From contig JANFAH010000002.1 of NCBI GenBank assembly GCA_024663395.1, positions 3,162,001 to 3,226,000 of the forward strand: a DNA stretch of 64,000 nt, in the 5' to 3' direction. The position numbers and the translations under genes were made by a program. Shown here in pieces: positions 21,242-31,811 of the stretch (positions are counted from its first letter, which is position 1; every line of letters starts with the position of its first letter). The notes beneath the pieces are model-generated. The model did no database searches. It was given only the letters and a program-made list of their open reading frames with translations, and was not told the DNA's origin. The stretch comes from Pisolithus tinctorius (lineage: Eukaryota; Basidiomycota; Agaricomycetes; Boletales; Pisolithaceae).

Positions 21242-22536
21242 GGCCGACCTGGCGTAAGAGCGAAGGGGGCAATTCTCGACCTCGTTTTCCTTGTAACCAC
21301 AGCTAAAGCCCGAAGGTCAACCCGGCGCAGGAGAAAACAGGGAATGGGCAAGACGCTCACGTCACTAGTCCAAGCGGGATATATACATCGAGGGAGAAGG
21401 GAATATCCTCGTTGGTGGATCGCCATCAACTGGAACACCGCCTCCCTTCGTGTGACTGATGGGTTCTCGTGGCAAGGCTGTGATATCTTAGTGAAACTAA
21501 CGCCCACGCCCACCCAGGGCATGTATAGAATGAACTGGCACGTTAGGTGGCAGATAGGGAAATGAAGAACCAGGGGTTCAAGGTGTCAAATGTACCGTAT
21601 CATATGATAATTTTTGGGAGCAACCGTGCAGGGAACTCCACGAAGGGGAAACGCTCGTCCTTGCGCAGCTGGGGGGCTGTCGCAGATGCAGGTGCTGTGT
21701 GAGAACGGGAAGGTTTCTGCTAAGCGAAGCCTTCAAATCCACCTGCAACGGTCATATCACGATGACGCCTTGTCGCGATCTCAGCTCGGGTTCTATACTG
21801 GGGGGCCGAAGGACTGGAAACACTAAGTTTGTTCGTCGGGGTGAGACGAGAACAAGGAAGACAGCTGCGTAGTGGCTGGTAGGCAGGGCTAACGCGAATT
21901 GGCTCGATCGAATGCAGTAGTCCACATAAGACTACATACATAGTACTTAAGCGCGTGGGCCGTGCACCGCCGATGGTTTCTCGTGCTGATGAAGTTGGCA
22001 CGGACACGGGTAATACAAGGTAATACATTGATCATCAAACCATGATAGTACTGTTCAGGTTAAGATTCACGGGCGCAGGAGCAAGTTGGGTATCTGGATT
22101 TGATGTGCTAGCCGAATAAGGACGGGCCTAAGCACTGAGGTGGGACAGTTCCGGGGTAAACCAGCGCTTGCTGTGTGCAGATAACATGTGTACTATTACT
22201 TAACCGGAGTTGCAAAAACAACAGGGGGTGCAAAATCACAATTCTACCACAATGCAGTCGCACTTTCGCACATCTAATGGCCAGAGAAGGATTCCCATAT
22301 GCTGTATGACTAGTCTCTGTTGTTGTTGTTTTTTGTAATGAAAGATTGTACTGTGGACAGCAAGATGTGCTCAAAACACGTCAATTTAAGCAAATCCATT
22401 AAAAGATTGGTCAGATCCCATAGATCTTCGAGGGTAGCCACCTCCAAAAAATTAGGTGTATGTAGCCATGGTAGGGACACAACAAAGCAACGGATTTTTA
22501 TAGATCTCGAGTCGAGCATTGGTTTGAAACAAAAGA
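21242..22536. other. Gene-poor interval left of the transposon
   Basis: About 1.3 kb. It contains the upstream side of the DUF6533 gene and the insertion flank of the Harbinger element. Short ORFs show no coding signature, and no second copy of the transposon ends was found. Confidence 0.45.
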
Positions 22537-22539
22537 TAT

Positions 22540-22575
22540 AGTGGCGCTCAAGGTGGCGCTGGAAGCGCTCTGGAA
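22540..22575 (+). repeat. Left terminal inverted repeat of the Harbinger element
   Basis: 36 bp, exact reverse complement of 26492-26527. It is built of repeated GTGGCGCT / GGAAGCGCT blocks, which could be transposase-binding subsites. The outer neighbour is the TAT target repeat at 22537-22539. Confidence 0.95.
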
Positions 22576-22692
22576 TTGTTCTGGAATGGCATCTGCAACT
22601 GGCATTGGCCTTGCAGAGTTTGAAAAGTTATGTCTCCTCTACGACCACGCATTCGGCGCTCTGCTCGCCTGCAAGCAATCTCAGGTCAGCCC

Positions 22693-24406
22693 ATGGCGTC
22701 TTCAAGTGAACAAGCCCATTGAGGAGGATCTGACAGACCCACCGGGAATTCAGGCTCTGGTCGTGGATCGAGCGGTAGATCTACTCATGGCAGAACCAAG
22801 GGCAAGAACCCGGCTTCATCCAGCCAGCGGGCTGTCACCACTACTGGTGACGCACCTACTACAGAAGGTCTTCAGCCGAAGAACATCAACTGGGACGTTC
22901 CTCATACCAATATACTCATCAACTGGTTGCTCACCCATCCCGCAAACCGGAGAATCCTTTTTAGTGATAAGATCACAACCGTCTCACCACCTTCACCTGA
23001 CGAGGGGCCAGTGGGCCATAACAAGAAAGAAGTTCAAGCAATTATCGCCGAAGTCATATTCAAGAATGATCCCTACTACAAGGACATGTACATGGCGGGC
23101 CCTGCTAAGTTCCAAGTTAGCGTAGGCAACCGCATCACTACGTCAGTCTTTTCATATTTTATTTGTGATTTTTTAACGGTCATTTAGGCTGAAGGGATCG
23201 TATTGCAAGTGCCGTGCATGCTTTAAACAATCAGGGGAAGGCATTATGCCTGGTCACGCAAGCTACGCAAATCTCCATCGTAAGTTATCAATCTATCTAG
23301 TGGGATTACAGTCGCTGATGTGTATGATTACAGAAGCTGTTCTCAACACTTTACCCTGGTACGATGATCTGCATTCCATCTGGCAGGGCAACCCCTCCTT
23401 CGACTCTGACCCGATTAATTCCGAGCCGGACAAAAATCGCGCTGAAGATTTTTTAGCCATTGTCCAAAATAAATCATCTGGTACACAGAAGACTTCAGAC
23501 TTGGGAGTGGGGTCACCCACCGCTCCGGCAGATGAAGGTACCCCTTCGAATACTGGGACCGAGGAAATGCGCGGCGATCAAGATCTGGAGGATGGTGAAG
23601 TCGACGAGAGGATGTCTCATGTTGGTGATCTAGTTGTGAACGAGGGGGATGAATTTGCCGATAGTATCTTTGATCTGGAAGGCATGGACCCTGGCTTTGG
23701 AGATGGAGAGGATGTTAACATGGACTCGGTGTCGGTTCACGGTGATCAGGTGCGTTTCTATTGGGACATCACTGATGGATCGTTGTTAATGAATCAGCAG
23801 TCATATCCTCAGCCGTTGACTCCTGAGGTGCAGTCTCAATTTTCCCTCCCTCGCAAGTCTCGCACACCTTTCTCAGATAATCGCTCTGCATTCCGCCAAT
23901 CGCCATACCTTCGTCCCCCCTCTTCCACTGGAAGCATCATTTCCTCTGCATCGTCATCATCTAGCTCTTCCCGCAAGGGGAAGGCTGTCGTGAGGACCCT
24001 GTGGTCCTCATCATCCAAGACAACGTCAACGGAGGCAAGTTCTCTCCCAGTTGCTCGCAACAAGTCTCAACTTCAAAGCCAGGTCATCGACATGAGTCAA
24101 GAGGCTGAGTCGATACTAGCATCCTCGTCTTCTGGTAAGACTGTGCGGTACCTGGCGAAAATGCAGTATATGCTGAAGGATCGGGAGCTCGAGTTGAGGA
24201 AGGAGCAACTCAGGATGCAGTGGAAAGATGTGGAGGATAAGCATCAAAGGGAGCAGGAGCTCCAGAAGCTCGATATCGAGCTGAAGAATGCCAAAGAAAA
24301 CACCTTCATGAGGGAGGCCGAAACCCTTCGACTCAAGATTCAACTCGCAGAGCTCATGAAGAGTGGTGCCAGCTCCGGCTCAACGTCTTCCGACCCCACT
24401 GCTTAG
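22693..24406 (+). CDS. Harbinger ORF1, Myb/SANT-like DNA-binding accessory protein
   Basis: In PIF/Harbinger elements ORF1 binds the transposon ends and helps bring the transposase to DNA in the nucleus. Start ATG at 22693 (MASSS), then a 48-bp intron (GTGAAC...TTCAG) that removes an in-frame TGA, giving GRGSSGRSTHGRTKGKNPAS. The SANT-like region reads NINWDVPHTNILINWLLTHP, RRILFSDK, KKEVQAIIAEVIFKNDPYY and VGNRI. Another intron leads to LKGSYCKCRACFKQSGEG, and another after HASYANLH leads to AVLNTLPWYDDLHSIWQGNP. Then come an acidic region, a Ser-rich linker and a long charged helix (about 24160-24360, YMLKDRELELRKEQLRMQW) suited to coiled-coil pairing. Ends SSGSTSSDPTA. Confidence 0.85.
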
Positions 24407-24794
24407 GCCAGCCACCCTTCGCGATCACGTCCGTTTTTTTTTTAAATCCATTGTCGCATCTCCGCTCGGCTCGTCGTCTTCTCTGTTGTACTTGTCTCTC
24501 AGTCCCAGTGCGTCGTATGATCGTTAAGTACACACTCGCCCCGTACTGTATTACTTCTCCGTCTCCCCCATACTCACCCCAACACTGTATCAAGATGCAA
24601 TGTAGGGTACATTTCATTTGCAGAATGCATGTGGTATCATAAGTGACTTCTCCAAGGTCAGTTGTAAAGCGCCCGGATCCTGTGAAGACCCCTTATGCAC
24701 CCTCGTCGTCAATGGGTGGGACTTAGCTGACTCCTACAGCATCGCTAGCTACGCTCCCTCAACTTTATATGGCGACCGTTTTGGTCCATTTACA

Positions 24795-26330
24795 CTAGGT
24801 ACGTTCGCGCCCCAGATATTGGAACAGCCCATCTAACAGCCTCATTCGAAATTGCTGACCCGGTGTTCCCACAGGCTCTCCTACCACGACCATGTCACCG
24901 TCCTGTTGGCCCGACCCCTCCTCCATTGCCCACCGACTTGAGGGCTTGACGATGCCAACCATTTCCTCCTCAAAACGGATCACCATGTTATGCAAGATGA
25001 TGCAACACATTACCCAGTAAACTGTGACCTTAACATCCCTCTCGTTCCGGATTTTCAAGCGCAGCTCGCGGAGACTCTGAAATCGACCCTTCAAGGCAGC
25101 AAATGCATGCTCAACACGGACGCGGACCTTTCAACGCGATTAGCATGCATACCAGTACGAGGTAAGTATCACCTTAGAAAGATATTTGTTATATAAATTC
25201 TGATCGCGAGATAGCCACCTGCCCTTGGGTTTTTTAAAAGGAACAGCGCACCATTCCTCCGTGGGATATGCGCTATCCACCCAGGTCCAGTGATCTTCGG
25301 GGATAAGGTCTCCCGGTCGTGATGTGATGCGAGTACCTTGAAACGCCCATGCGTCATGGACGCTTCCAGGGTGACCAAGCCCATAGTCAACCACGAGAAG
25401 GTTGTGCGGCATGATAACAAGCTATGAGCGGTAAGTATTCCATTTTGCGTGCATTGGAATACACACCTGACAATTGAGCGAATACCTGGATTTTCTGTCA
25501 TAGAAGCTCTCCCCAAATATTTGGGGCTTTTCAAAGAGCGGAATCGATGAGCCGTCTGCAGCGAAGACGCCATTTCTCCATGCTGGACATGTCCGCGATT
25601 CAGTGAAGGTACATGCTCTTTCCATATCCTCCAAGTCGTGAGGGGGAGTATTGACAAATGTGTCGTGCTCATCCAGTATTGCGACCATGACCCGATTGGT
25701 GAAATTGATCACCGATCCCACACTAACCCCAGCCCACTGGGCCACGTCCTCTGGCGATGCCACATTCCCATAATGCCCCACACGGAAAAGGAAAGTTGCG
25801 AGTTGAATGGCGACCGGCAACTGACAATTTTCAGAGCTACTATGAAATATTGGGTGGCTACTTATTTGATCAAGGATGCGATCGAAAACTTCTGGCCATA
25901 CACGAAGGCGTCTAAGGAACAGATGAGGGCGATGGTCGGCGAAATGGTCGAGCAGGCCGAGCTGCGATGACCGCATCAATGGTACAGCAGGTTTTTCAAG
26001 AACCCGCGCACGCTCTACTTCGTCCTTCAGAGCCTCAATCGCATTCAGGAGCCGTCCACACCGCCTATCCCTCTCAACCATCGAGTCTGTATCATCAGAA
26101 ACGCTGGAGTTGGAATCCATCGAGATTGGAGAGATTGGAGAGATTGGAGACAGTGGAGTAATGAAGAGGACACTCTGAGATGAATCGGAATCCCCGTATG
26201 TTGCAGTTGAATCACTACTATCGCTACTATCAATTTCGCGACACACATTTTCCAGCCTGGCTGTTGCTACTTCCAAGCTAGCTTCATCAAGTTGTCTGAG
26301 GAGATTTTTGCGGAGAGATTCACGGGGCAT
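24795..26330 (-). CDS. Harbinger transposase (DDE superfamily, HARBI1-like)
   Basis: Start MPRESLRKNLLRQLDEASLE. Ser-rich N-terminus with a SPISPISPIS repeat encoded by ATTGGAGAG units, then the helical region LFLRRLRVWPEVFDRILDQI and the HTH-like VAQWAGVSVGSVINFTNRVM. The catalytic core follows: first Asp in GVFAADGSSIPLF, second in LLVVDYGLGHPGSVHDAWAF, Glu in VRVRVEHAFAALKGRF. Two short introns (after SLNCQ and after YLSK) splice in frame. The C-terminal VYWVMCCIILHNMVI is the usual end of the DDE_Tnp_4 fold. No inactivating change seen. It excises and reinserts the element by cutting at the TIRs. Confidence 0.92.
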
Positions 26331-26491
26331 TGTTCTTCAAGACTTAGCTATTTAATTATTTGATATACTGCTAAAACTACTGTAATTTATTTTGAGTCCG
26401 ACGGGATGCCGCACTGTTTGGCTTGTTGGAGTTGAAAATGTAGTGGCCAGAACATGTTTCCAGAGCCAGTGCCAGAACACAGACAAAGCGC

Positions 26492-26527
26492 TTCCAGAGC
26501 GCTTCCAGCGCCACCTTGAGCGCCACT
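26492..26527 (-). repeat. Right terminal inverted repeat of the Harbinger element
   Basis: 36 bp, perfect match to the left end in inverse orientation. An extra GCGCTT copy lies just inside (26487-26493), extending the short subterminal repeat array. The TAT target repeat follows at 26528-26530. Confidence 0.95.
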
Positions 26528-26800
26528 TATGTGTATGAAATGTGACGTCAGTACTATAGATGGCAATCACACTGTGGCACACTTCAGTGTGACGCTTCGG
26601 AAGTGATCAGGCCGAAACCACTTCGGGAGAAATGCCATCTGTGACAAAACCTTGCAACTTCTGTCGTTTTGGACTTGGTCGGTTTGAAACGCTGCCGGCG
26701 CACTCATTTCTTAAGTAAATAGCTACAATAAGGTATCAGCAGGTAGCTGAAAGTTTCGTCTTCCTACCTGTGTTGTGCCGATTGTGAAAAATCAAATATA

Positions 26801-27668
26801 TCAGATAGTATTTGAGGATGACTGATAATCGACAATCTTTGCAACTCTGGTTAAATGACAGTGGCAGGGCTCGATGATGAAGAAGCTTGGCAGTGTCACC
26901 CGTGGCATACTCGACACTGCCATAGACACAAAGAGACTACGTGGGGTGCAGTTACCAGTAGGAGAACCATCCCAGCGTATCACTATTATGGATGGGAGCG
27001 CTCATGATAGCGAGCCCATCGATCCTGCCCCGGGGAAGACCTGGTTCCTGAAAGACCTCCCACACTTACCATGCCTGCGAAGACGTTCAACCGTGTAAGC
27101 ACTGTCCGACACTGATGGGCAAGCTGAGCAACGATAGGTTAAAACTGAGCGCCTCGGGACCTCAGTAGACTTACCTGGAATCCTTCCTTTCATCGTAAGC
27201 AGATGAGGGGGCGACCAGTAACCGCCGTTAACAGGAGGTCGCCACATATAATCTATGAAGTCGCGACGTCACACAAGGCTGCGGGCTCTTCACTGGCGCA
27301 AGCACCGATGCCACTGTAAGGGATGACTTGATGAGGTAGACCTCCCGAGACTAGAGAAGTTCCAGTGAGTCGTGGCCCTTTTGAAGGCGATGCTTGTAGC
27401 AAGGACAGAACACTTACTGGCGTTCCCCTATATTCAAAAACCAGGTCCCGCTGCAATCCTCTGCAGTAGGAATAGGTTTTTGAAGTTAGAATTGTACAGG
27501 TAACGCCGCAGTATCTAAGGGAACGATTGTCTTCGGCGTCGAGCCTTTGGTTTGCCTAGGGAAGCCTAGCGGTATCTTGATAGCAATTGAAGTCGCAACA
27601 CGCTTAGTCTTCATTGAAAACTTGTAGAAGATTTCACTCTGCGCCTCCTCAGAGGTATCAGTCCTCAT
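26801..27668 (-). CDS. Small multi-intron hypothetical protein (about 190 aa)
   Basis: No family recognised. Five short GT-AG introns join exons that each keep one frame: MRTDTSEEAQSEIFYKFSMK ... PLDTAALP, then RDLVFEYRGTP, GPRLTGTSLVSGGLPHQVIP, YMWRPPVNGGYWSPPHLLTM, VSDSAYTVERLRRH, then GLPRGRIDGLAIMSAP with a tail IVIRWDGSPTGNCTPRSL. Consistent splicing through so many small exons is good evidence that it is real. The protein is basic and soluble, with no signal peptide or helix. The last 30-40 residues may belong to a further intron. It sits just outside the right end of the transposon. Confidence 0.55.
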
Positions 27669-29974
27669 CTAAATCACAATCATCAGCATCTGCATAACTA
27701 CGTAGTACATACCGCTCGGTGGTGCAACAGCCGTCGTTCTCTCAAATAACACGATCACGTGGATCACGTGATGAACGCGTCTGCGATCGATTGCTGGATA
27801 GGGGAATATTCTTGGCGTCTGTTCAACGGAGCCAACGCACTACAAATATTGTCAGCCTCGCCAACCAGTATATAAAGAGGTGTGCGCTCGCAGGTTGTCC
27901 TCTCCTCATTACCATCACCATCCATGCCCCGTTGGGTCCCTCTGTGGCTTCTCGCTCAGTATATTCTTCTTCTCGTTGACTTGGGCGACCGACTGCGCAA
28001 CATGCCCGTCTCTTGCTCGCCACGCCAGCCAATGGCATACAAAGAAGAGTTTGGCGATCTACGATCAAGTTACGACCTCGATACTGAAACGTTGGGCGTG
28101 AGTGCTGGACATTCGTTTATCTGCATCAGGGTGGCTGACCTCACCACGACAGAGGACAACAATCCCGCCCGGCGATCAAGCACGATATTTTCGTGAAGAT
28201 CACGCAGAAGAATAGCCCCGATCGGCTGCAAGCACGAAGCGATCGAAAAGTTTGGTGATCTCCGTTCAAGTTACTGACCTCGATAGTCGAACATCGGGTG
28301 GTAGGCATTCGTTTATCTGCATCAGGGTGGCTGACCTACAACAGACGATAACCGCCGTCTATGGTGGTGGCACCTCTGGACGACAATCGCGCTCGGCCAT
28401 CAAGCAGTGAAACTCGCCCTGACGAATATTAGCCCCGATCGGCTACAAGCACGACATGATGACGGCCCCGACCGGCCTCAAGCACGACTACGGGTCCCGT
28501 CAAGGCTGCCCGAGACCCTCAACACAGGGCCCCTTGTTGGGCAGGAGTACAAGGTGCGTACTTCCTTTGTGTGCGATACCGTCGATCCTATCGTGACCCG
28601 GCCCCGACAGGACTCTGGTATGATTGTAGCGTTCCGGCACGAAAAGTTGGCGGATCTAGTATAGACTTGCGTGATCGTAGTGTCCCGGCACGAGCAATCG
28701 GCGGGTCTAGTGTAGGTGTGACTTCAAGATCGTATCAATTCCTCAAGATGACCCGCTGCAGCGAACTGGTGAGTACTTTTTTCACTCTCTTTGAGGCCAG
28801 CTGCCTTTACCCGGGTTGGAAGGGCAGCGGTCGGGGTAGCGATTAAGCCCCCTGATGAGAGCTCTCGCAGGCTCGAAACCGTTCCCCCTTACCTCCAGCC
28901 TTATCCACCCCATCAGAGCATCGTGACCAGCTCCTGACTGGTAAGCCATCGACTCGTTAGGGACAACCATATTGCGATTCATACTCTGCTGAATTATGTC
29001 GTACTCTTCTGTCACCGAACGATTAATACTATTGCATTTTTCTTGTCAAGCAGTATAGTAACAGCGATGGGCTAGTGAACCTGTCATCGTGTTCGAAATG
29101 AGAGGTGGCCCAATCAAAGATGACTCTCACCTGGGAATGCGGGTGGAGAGGGTGCAAAGTTTTGCGAATGAGGTGGGATGCTGGGATGAGATGCATACAA
29201 CGTAACAGTCAACAAGAATATTGGCCGCTAATCGAAGAGTAGCGAAGCCTTGAAACATGCCATGTTTCGAAGAACGGCGTGGCGTAAGTACGCACCATTA
29301 CAACGTTGGAGACGCTGTTTTCTTGTGGTCATTCTATTATGGGAGAACGCGACGTGCTCAATCTCAAACCACCTCATAGCGTCTGTGCAAGGCACACCAC
29401 CCGCAGAGAAAACCCGTAGAATGTAAATTGTGTAGTATCTCCTTGGCTGGGTACTACCAGTGCTTGCGGACGAGAAGGTGACCTTGGAGGACACACGAAG
29501 ACTATTTTCAGAAGGCTGTAAACGGGTTCGCATGACGGGTTCAAGGATTGTTAGGACTAACGCCTACCAGGAAATGGTATGTGGTCAAATTGGAGACAGT
29601 GACGGACCCATATTCCTCAGCAAGTGCACGCAATTGAGGCAGCTGCAAGTATGTACCAGCAACAACTCGGAGTGACTGTTAATCTACGTACTGTAATAGA
29701 AAGAACTCGGTCAGTATGAACTTGAATTCTGAGCCTCCGCCGCTACGACTCAGCGTCATGCCAACACAACCGACTAAGTACCTGTCGTGGACTTACGCAT
29801 ACGCAATGGTTAAATCTGCTACCTTGCCAGAGATCGTTTCACACAGAACCGTTTCGACATAAACTGCATTCCTCATGATCATTTGGGTGGAGCATGGGAC
29901 ATAACGAGGACATAGTGGGCATGCAGATTGGTAAAACAAAAGAAACGACTCCATCGACCACATAGTGCGACAAT
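27669..29974. other. Gene-poor, repeat-containing interval
   Basis: About 2.3 kb with no gene I can support. It holds the upstream region of the small hypothetical gene, the degenerate tandem repeat at 28043-28460, short repeated GCACGA-containing units to about 28710, and the RPL4 3' flank. ORFs here overlap in several frames. Confidence 0.45.
28043..28460. repeat. Degenerate tandem repeat, unit about 200 bp, two copies
   Basis: Copy 1 starts near 28043 (AGAGTTTGGCGATCTACG) and copy 2 near 28243 (AAAAGTTTGGTGATCTCCG). The best-preserved block, CATTCGTTTATCTGCATCAG followed by GGTGGCTGACCT, is identical in both (about 28110-28142 and 28307-28339). Each copy ends with a GCCCCGATCGGCT-CAAGCACGA unit (28216-28237 and 28434-28454). 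A further variant lies at 28464-28486. Shorter echoes (CGGCACGAAAAGTTGGCGGATCTAG, CGGCACGAGCAATCGGCGGGTCTAG) follow at 28635-28715. No protein-coding sense is apparent. Confidence 0.8.
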
Positions 29975-31373
29975 TTAGGGAGCGAAGAGTGTGTTGAGGA
30001 AAGTCTCGCCAGCGGCACGGGGTTTGGCAGTCTTGGCCTTCTTCTTTTCTTTTTGAGCCTGGAGACGTTCTTGTCTGACTGTGGAGATTATCAGAAACAC
30101 TATGAGGTAAGCAAATAAGAGGAAGCATGAAACGTACGCAGTTCGTGTCGGCGGAGAGTTTTCGCGTAGGGGTTCAGACGGAACAGGATGGCCTTGTTGA
30201 CCAAGGGATTCTTCTTTTGTGTCCAAGGACGCTTCTGGATCTTTGGACCGGCGGGGCGAACAACGGATTGGATCTCGGAGCTGTTAATGATGCCGGTGAC
30301 ATCAGGGTTCGAAATCTTGGCAGTGGGAAGGCTGCAAAAGGACTGTCAGCAAGAGCTATCGCGAGAGCGGGAAGACGGTATTACAGGTAGTCCTTCTTGT
30401 GCAGCGAGACCTTGTCAAAGGTACCAAACACCTCGTCGAGAACGCCAAAGGCACCTTCGGTCCAGATGACGAAACGACCGATGTGACCACCGGGAGCGAG
30501 TTGAAGGAGGTTGAGTCTCCTGACGTTGACGAGCTCGACACCCGGCAAGTTGCGGAAGGCCTTTACGATGCCGTTGTTTTCGTTGTACACGACGAGGGGG
30601 CCGCGGCGTTGGCGGTAACGGCGATTGCGCATCTTACCCTTACCGGCGCGGAGCCTGCGGGAGTTTGAGACCTTGACGACGTCCGCGTATGCGTTGATGG
30701 ACTTGAGCAACGCTACGGCTTCCTTTGTTTTCTTGAAGGATTCGACGGCGGAGGAGATGACCAAAGGAACTTCGCCGATTTCCTCGATGCGGTGACCGCG
30801 GGCGAGAACAAGGGAGGGCAGAGCGGAAGCGGCGAGGGCAGATACGGTAGCGAAGCGGCGCTGGTTCTGGTTGACTTTGACGTGCCACTTGCGCCAGGTC
30901 TTGGTGGGAGCAAACATACGACCACCGCGACACATGTTACCGAAGGCAGCCTATTGTGAGACAAGATTTAGTTGTCGATGGATTTGGAACTGGTTGTGCA
31001 TGAAGACATGCCTGGCCGGATCTGTGGGTGCCACCACCACCGACACGAGGAATACGAGCGACGGCACGACCTGTGCCCCATGACTCTGCAGAGGTTTGGT
31101 GGCCGGCTTTTTCGCTGACTGCGTAGGCCTGGCGTTTGTTCTTTGCCAAGCTCTCTGTGTAGCAATATTACAAGGGAGCTGAGGTGATTTGCTATGGACG
31201 TACTGTGCACCTGGGCGACAACGTCGAGTCTGATGGGTGCGGTGAGGACGGCGGGGAGAGGAAGGGAAGAGGACGCCTCTGTCACAAGATTGAGCGGACG
31301 GAGACCAAGACGGGAAGGGCAGCGACGTACCTCCTGAGACGGCGTGGACGGTGACGGTGGGTCTTGAGGCCAT
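29975..31373 (-). CDS. RPL4: 60S ribosomal protein L4 (uL4)
   Basis: Core protein of the large cytosolic ribosomal subunit. Start [14 protein letters not shown], then an intron-separated exon with [15 protein letters not shown]. Next comes [20 protein letters not shown] with the conserved tip sequence [24 protein letters not shown] joined to [19 protein letters not shown], and the long exon to about 30381 with [16 protein letters not shown] and [19 protein letters not shown]. Further exons carry [19 protein letters not shown] and a Lys-rich tail [17 protein letters not shown] ending LNTLFAP. At least five introns. Family match is complete end to end. Head-to-head with the phosphatase gene. 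Confidence 0.96.
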
Positions 31374-31811
31374 TGGTGCTTGCTGGCTTGCTGGATGTGA
31401 GCGACACTAGTACTCTGAGGGTGATGAGCAGACAAACAAGGTTGGCAAGCCACAGAACAAACAGATGTCAACAACTGTATGGTATTACCAAGCAAGTCTG
31501 GCCTGGGTCCGAGGAAGTGTTATGCAGAACTGAAACCGGGGTGCCTGTCAGTGGAGACTTGTGTTGTCTCATTTGTCTGTTTTTTTTTTTTGTTTTGTTT
31601 TTCCAACTCGATGTTTGACCGGCGGTTGCAAGCCCAGGCAAGCAACTTGCGACCCCCCCCCGTCCCCTGAGTTGGGGGCGGCGTAATTGAATTTCGAAAA
31701 AGATAAGCCAGACAGATCTGAGATCCTCCTACTCGACTTCCTTATCTGCACGGCCCTCAAAAGACGTGACTACAGTAGGTCTACAGCGACGAACAACAGA
31801 CTGACTCAAAG
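31374..31811. promoter_or_regulatory. Divergent promoter region, RPL4 / PPS1-like
   Basis: 438 bp between divergent starts. It contains a long T tract (31581-31605) and a C8 run (31653-31660). Such poly(dA:dT) tracts are common nucleosome-excluding elements in fungal ribosomal-protein promoters; that role here is inference. Confidence 0.5.

Larger units (their letters stand above)
22540..26527. mobile_element. PIF/Harbinger DNA transposon, complete (3,988 bp)
   Basis: Bounded by 36-bp perfect terminal inverted repeats beginning AGTGGCGCTCAAGGTGGCGC. The flanking direct repeat TAT (22537-22539 and 26528-26530) fits the 3-bp target duplication of this superfamily, although TWA is the commoner target. 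Inside are the two genes expected: a Myb/SANT-like ORF1 on the plus strand and a DDE transposase on the minus strand, convergent with about 390 bp between them. Neither shows a frameshift or stop once short introns are removed. The perfect TIRs and open genes imply recent insertion and possible activity. Confidence 0.93.

Noticed and set aside
22541..23125. Long plus-strand ORF beginning inside the transposon TIR
   Set aside because: Its first codon is GTG in the TIR and the frame is out of register with the SANT-like domain; the 22693 start with one intron explains the region.
28043..28720. CRISPR-like or satellite array
   Set aside because: Units are few, uneven and diverged, in a eukaryotic genome; described as a degenerate tandem repeat instead.
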